The notes beneath the pieces are model-generated. The model was given only the letters and a program-made list of their open reading frames with translations, was not told where the DNA came from and did no database searches. A stretch of DNA of 39,294 nt from Pseudomonas yamanorum. GTDB taxonomy: Bacteria > Pseudomonadota > Gammaproteobacteria > Pseudomonadales > Pseudomonadaceae. The DNA lies in contig NZ_JACARE010000019.1 in NCBI RefSeq assembly GCF_013386765.1, positions 69,600 to 108,893 of the forward strand, in the 5' to 3' direction. Below are positions 33,996 to 39,294 of this stretch, piece by piece (the stretch's first letter is position 1; every line of letters begins with the position of its first letter). Position numbers and translations under genes: made by a program.

Positions 33996-35535
33996 TCAAC
34001 TGCTGGCCCCGGTCGGCGAACCGAGCCGGCGCGACTGGATAGCCGTGATGAGCGTGATGCTCGGCGCCTTTATGGCGGTGCTCGACATCCAGATCACCAA
34101 CTCCTCTCTCAAGGACATCCAGGGCGCGCTGTCGGCCACCCTGGAAGAAGGCTCGTGGATTTCCACCTCCTACCTTGTGGCCGAAATCATCATGATCCCC
34201 CTCACCGCCTGGCTGGTGCAGCTGTTGTCGGCGCGTCGGCTGGCGGTGTGGGTATCCGGCGGGTTCCTGATCGCCTCGCTGATGTGCTCCATGGCCTGGA
34301 GCCTGGAAAGCATGATCGTGTTCCGCGCCTTGCAGGGCTTTACCGGCGGCGCACTGATCCCGCTGGCGTTCACCCTCACGCTGATCAAGCTGCCCGAACA
34401 CCACCGCGCCAAAGGCATGGCCATGTTCGCCATGACCGCCACCTTCGCGCCGTCCATCGGCCCGACCATCGGCGGCTGGCTGACCGAGAACTGGGGTTGG
34501 GAATACATCTTCTACATCAACATCCCGCCGGGCCTGATCATGATCGCCGGCCTGCTGTACGGGCTGGAGAAAAAGGATTCCAACTGGGACCTGCTCAAAA
34601 GCACCGACTACCTCGGCATCGTCACCATGGCTGTGGGCCTCGGGTGTTTGCAGGTGTTCCTGGAGGAAGGCCATCGCAAGGACTGGCTGGAATCGAGCCT
34701 GATTGTGAGCCTGGGCACCGTCGCCCTGCTGAGCCTGATCACCTTTGTGATCGTGCAGATGTCCAAGCCCAACCCGCTGATCAACCTGCGCATCCTCGGC
34801 AATCGCAACTTCGGGCTGTCGAGCATTTCGAGCCTGGGGATGGGCGTGGGGTTATACGGCTCGATTTACCTGCTGCCGCTGTACCTGGCGCAAATCCAGA
34901 ACTACAACGCGCTGCAAATCGGCGAAGTGATCATGTGGATGGGGGTTCCGCAGTTGTTCCTGATTCCGCTGGTGCCCAAGCTGATGAAATACGTGTCGCC
35001 CAAATGGCTGTGCACCCTGGGGTTCGGGCTGTTCGGGTTAGCGAGTTTTTCGTCGGGGGTGCTGAACCCGGACTTTGCCGGCGACCAGTTCAACCGGATC
35101 CAGATCATCCGCGCGCTGGGGCAGCCGTTGATCATGGTGACGATCTCGTTGATTGCCACGGCATACATCATGCCGAAAGACGCGGGGTCGGCGTCGAGCC
35201 TGTTTAATATCCTGCGAAATCTGGGTGGGGCGATCGGGATCGCATTGCTGGCGACGCTGCTGGATGCGCGCACCAAGACGTACTTTGATTATCTGCGGGA
35301 GGCGATTGTGCCGACCAATCCGCAGGTGGCGGAACGGATGGCGACGTTGACCGAGAAGTTTGGCAACGAGACGGCGGCGTTGGGGAAGTTGAGTGAGATT
35401 GCCCATCAGCAGGCGCAGATCATGGCCTATAACGATGCGTTTCACTTTGTGGGGTTGGCGCTGGGGATCAGCATGGTGGCGATCTTGTTGACCAAGGCGT
35501 TACCGGCGGGGCTTAAGGCTGGGGAGTCTCATTAG
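33985..35535 (+). CDS. MFS multidrug efflux transporter, DHA2 (EmrB/QacA) family
   Basis: This 516-residue permease shows the DHA2 hallmarks: LDIQITNSSLKDIQGALSATLEEGSWISTSYLVAE over helices 1-2 (in parts), LQGFTGGALIPLAFTL for helix 4 and the antiporter motif C region FAPSIGPTIGGWL in helix 5, plus WEYIFYINIPPG. About 14 membrane helices are expected from family and length. It overlaps the adaptor gene by 11 bp, so the two form an EmrAB-type pair. There is no outer-membrane factor nearby, so a TolC-like protein must be supplied from elsewhere. The substrate is unknown. Confidence 0.94.
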   Translation: MAGDQLLAPVGEPSRRDWIAVMSVMLGAFMAVLDIQITNSSLKDIQGALSATLEEGSWISTSYLVAEIIMIPLTAWLVQLLSARRLAVWVSGGFLIASLMCSMAWSLESMIVFRALQGFTGGALIPLAFTLTLIKLPEHHRAKGMAMFAMTATFAPSIGPTIGGWLTENWGWEYIFYINIPPGLIMIAGLLYGLEKKDSNWDLLKSTDYLGIVTMAVGLGCLQVFLEEGHRKDWLESSLIVSLGTVALLSLITFVIVQMSKPNPLINLRILGNRNFGLSSISSLGMGVGLYGSIYLLPLYLAQIQNYNALQIGEVIMWMGVPQLFLIPLVPKLMKYVSPKWLCTLGFGLFGLASFSSGVLNPDFAGDQFNRIQIIRALGQPLIMVTISLIATAYIMPKDAGSASSLFNILRNLGGAIGIALLATLLDARTKTYFDYLREAIVPTNPQVAERMATLTEKFGNETAALGKLSEIAHQQAQIMAYNDAFHFVGLALGISMVAILLTKALPAGLKAGESH

Positions 35536-35543
35536 ACCGAGGT

Positions 35544-35636
35544 GCCGCCATCGCAGGCAAGCCAGCTCCCACAGTAGACCGAGTTGTTCAGAAGAACACC
35601 GATCAATGTGGGAGCTGGCTTGCCTGCGATGAGGCC
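35544..35636. repeat. REPIN between the MFS gene and uvrB
   Basis: Inverted REP pair with left arm CCATCGCAGGCAAGCCAGC and right arm GCTGGCTTGCCTGCGATG, plus the inner CTCCCACAGTAGACC and GATCAATGTGGGAG. It sits between two converging genes, where a REPIN hairpin can serve as a two-way transcript end. The spacer is related to that at 13401-13496. Confidence 0.88.
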
Positions 35637-35653
35637 AGACCCGGCACCGCAAA

Positions 35654-37669
<2,016 letters not shown>

Positions 37670-38012
37670 AACGTACCTCTTGAGTCACCCCGGGGCCGGA
37701 AAGAGCAGCGGGGACGAAAAAGACCGCGACCCGCGACTGTTCGGCGCAGGTTGCAGGAAAAAACCATGATAGCTGTAGAAGTGGAGGCGAATGTGACGGG
37801 TTTCAAGGCAATCGTCCTACATGCCGCTGGCCGCCAATGTTGCAATAAGACTAACGGTCGGTAAATAAACCGAAAAACTTGGCCGAAAAGCCGTTTCGGC
37901 TGTCGCCGCGAGCGGTGATGGCCTCTATACTAGCTCCCCGTTTGTGCACCGCTCTAGTGCATTCGGCTGGAGCGCGACACGTCCCTCCACTCTCTATAGA
38001 GCTGCCGCAAAA
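37670..38012. other. 343-bp divergent region between uvrB and the aminotransferase gene
   Basis: No gene is supported. It must hold both divergent promoters. On the plus strand a -10-like TATACT lies at about 37926, without a convincing -35. Upstream of it are two dyads: CGGT, AAATAA, ACCG at about 37858-37871 and GCCGAAA, AGCCG, TTTCGGC at 37882-37900. Either could bind a regulator or form an RNA hairpin; neither matches the TyrR/PhhR box I know (TGTAAA-N6-TTTACA). Confidence 0.5.
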
Positions 38013-39209
38013 ATGAGCCTGTTCTCCGCTGTCGAAATGGCACCACGCGATCCAATCCTGGGCCTCAACGAAGCATTCAACGCCGATACCCGAACCACCA
38101 AGGTCAACCTTGGCGTGGGCGTTTACTGCAACGAGGAGGGGAAGATTCCACTCTTGCGTGCCGTTGCCGAAGCGGAAGCCATTCGCGTGGCGCAACACGC
38201 CGCCCGTGGCTACTTGCCGATCGACGGTATTGTGGCCTACGACCAGGCCGTGCAAAAGCTGCTGTTCGGCGCGCAGTCGCCACTGATCAGCTCCGGCCGT
38301 GTGATCACCGCCCAGGCTGTTGGCGGCACCGGCGCCTTGAAAATCGGCGCAGACTTCCTCAAGCAACTGCTGCCCGACGCCGTCGTCGCCATCAGCGACC
38401 CGAGCTGGGAAAACCACCAGGCGCTGTTCGAAAAAGCCGGCTTCCCGGTACAGACCTATCGCTACTATGACGCGGCCACCCACGACGTCAACCGCGCTGG
38501 CCTGCTGGAAGACCTCAACGCCCTGCCGCCTCAGTCCATCGTTGTGCTGCACGCCTGCTGCCACAACCCGACCGGCGTCGACCTGAGCCCGGCCGACTGG
38601 CAACAAGTACTGGACGTGGTCAAGGCGAAAAACCTCGTGCCGTTCCTCGACATGGCCTACCAGGGCTTTGGCGACGGCATCGACGAAGACGCCGCTGCCG
38701 TGCGCCTGTTCGCCGAGTCGGGCCTGACCTTCTTTGTGTCCAGCTCGTTCTCCAAGTCGTTCTCGCTGTACGGCGAGCGCGTGGGCGCCCTGTCCATCGT
38801 CACCGACTCCAAGGAAGAAAGCGCGCGCATCCTGTCCCAGGTCAAGCGCGTGATCCGCACCAACTACTCCAACCCGCCGACCCACGGCGCGGCGATCGTG
38901 GCAGCGGTGCTGAACAACCCTGAGCTGCGCGCCCAGTGGGAAGCGGAACTGGCCGAAATGCGCCTGCGCATTCGCGGCATGCGCGAGCAGATGGTGGCTG
39001 ACCTGGCCAAGGCTGCTCCTGGCCACGACTTCAGCTTCGTCGGTCGCCAGCGCGGGATGTTCTCCTACTCCGGCCTGAGCGTTGAGCAAGTGACCCGCCT
39101 GCGCAGCGAGTTTGGTATCTACGCGCTGGATACTGGCCGCATCTGTGTGGCGGCGTTGAACCAGAACAACATCGATGCCGTGACCAAGGCTATCGTTCAG
39201 GTGCTGTAA
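38013..39209 (+). CDS. aromatic/aspartate aminotransferase (TyrB/AspC type)
   Basis: This 398-residue class I aminotransferase transfers amino groups between 2-oxoglutarate and aspartate or aromatic amino acids. It starts MSLFSAVEMAPRDPILGLNEAFNAD and has VNLGVGVYCNEEGKIP near residue 30, HACCHNPTGVDLS near 185, FLDMAYQGFGDG near 215 and the PLP lysine in SSSFSKSFSLYGERVG near 250, with the substrate Arg in TGRICVAALNQNNID near 375. It is closer to TyrB/AspC than to other subclasses, but substrate preference cannot be settled. The ATG at 38013 gives the family N-terminus; the frame opens further upstream to 37944 without one. A strong terminator follows. Confidence 0.93.
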   Translation: MSLFSAVEMAPRDPILGLNEAFNADTRTTKVNLGVGVYCNEEGKIPLLRAVAEAEAIRVAQHAARGYLPIDGIVAYDQAVQKLLFGAQSPLISSGRVITAQAVGGTGALKIGADFLKQLLPDAVVAISDPSWENHQALFEKAGFPVQTYRYYDAATHDVNRAGLLEDLNALPPQSIVVLHACCHNPTGVDLSPADWQQVLDVVKAKNLVPFLDMAYQGFGDGIDEDAAAVRLFAESGLTFFVSSSFSKSFSLYGERVGALSIVTDSKEESARILSQVKRVIRTNYSNPPTHGAAIVAAVLNNPELRAQWEAELAEMRLRIRGMREQMVADLAKAAPGHDFSFVGRQRGMFSYSGLSVEQVTRLRSEFGIYALDTGRICVAALNQNNIDAVTKAIVQVL

Positions 39210-39225
39210 GCCTGTTGTGATGCAC

Positions 39226-39256
39226 AAAAAGGGGAAGCCGGTGGCTTCCCCTTTTT
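39226..39256 (+). terminator. rho-independent terminator after the aminotransferase gene
   Basis: GGGGAAGCC, GGT, GGCTTCCCC is a perfect 9-bp stem followed by TTTTT and preceded by AAAAA, 16 bases past the stop codon. It could work in both directions. Confidence 0.93.
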
Positions 39257-39277
39257 CATTCTGAACGCCGCGCCCAA

Positions 39278-39294
39278 TGTGGCGAGGGAGCTTG
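39278..39294. repeat. REP element cut by the window edge
   Basis: TGTGGCGAGGGAGCTTG is the left arm of a common fluorescens-type REP (normally continuing GCTCCC). The rest lies outside the window. Confidence 0.65.

Noticed and set aside
37670..37850. LexA (SOS) box upstream of uvrB
   Set aside because: Candidate CTG and CAG triplets do not have the required 10-base spacing with an AT-rich centre.

Overview
The window is chromosomal DNA of a Pseudomonas, most likely of the P. fluorescens group. Three things point there: the gene order SDR-metZ-purF-cvpA-dedD-folC-accD-trpF-truA-fimV-usg-asd-leuB-methyltransferase-leuD-leuC-LysR and the block dusC-thioesterase-hydrolase-TetR-tRNAs-gltX-HlyD-MFS-uvrB-aminotransferase, which I recall from P. 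aeruginosa; high-GC coding; and many REP/REPIN palindromes of the fluorescens type. Identifications rest on motifs and remembered family features, not on database searches.

Layout. 1-260: a tRNA-Val, the 5' end of a tRNA-Asp and their promoter, all on the minus strand. 260-18846: a long minus-strand run of core genes for methionine (metZ), purine (purF), folate (folC), fatty acid (accD), tryptophan (trpF), tRNA modification (truA), polar scaffold (fimV), lysine/threonine/methionine (asd) and leucine (leuB, leuD, leuC) functions. Several genes overlap by 4 bp or are closely spaced, and REPINs sit in the gaps. 18992-23224: a divergent LysR regulator and a 1092-residue protein with five PAS domains, GGDEF and EAL.

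23228-27190 is the accessory part. It is visibly AT-richer and holds three minus-strand genes. Upstream of the first (26005-26940) lies a near-canonical hrp box (GGAACT, 15 bases, CCACGAA at 27041-27068), the promoter type read by HrpL, which controls plant-type III secretion. The first gene encodes a Ser/Asn-rich, proline-repeat protein. The second encodes a protein with one domain carrying a papain-like Gln-x5-Cys ... His signature. The third carries two copies of that domain, and the N-terminal copy has lost Cys and His. I read this as a small HrpL-regulated operon of candidate type III secreted proteins, including an apparently undescribed cysteine-peptidase-like family.

27529-39294 returns to core genes: dusC, a hotdog thioesterase, an alpha/beta hydrolase and its TetR regulator with a perfect operator palindrome, a tandemly duplicated tRNA-Glu/tRNA-Ala unit with a stable-RNA-type promoter, gltX, a two-gene EmrAB-like efflux system, uvrB and an aromatic/aspartate aminotransferase closed by a strong terminator.
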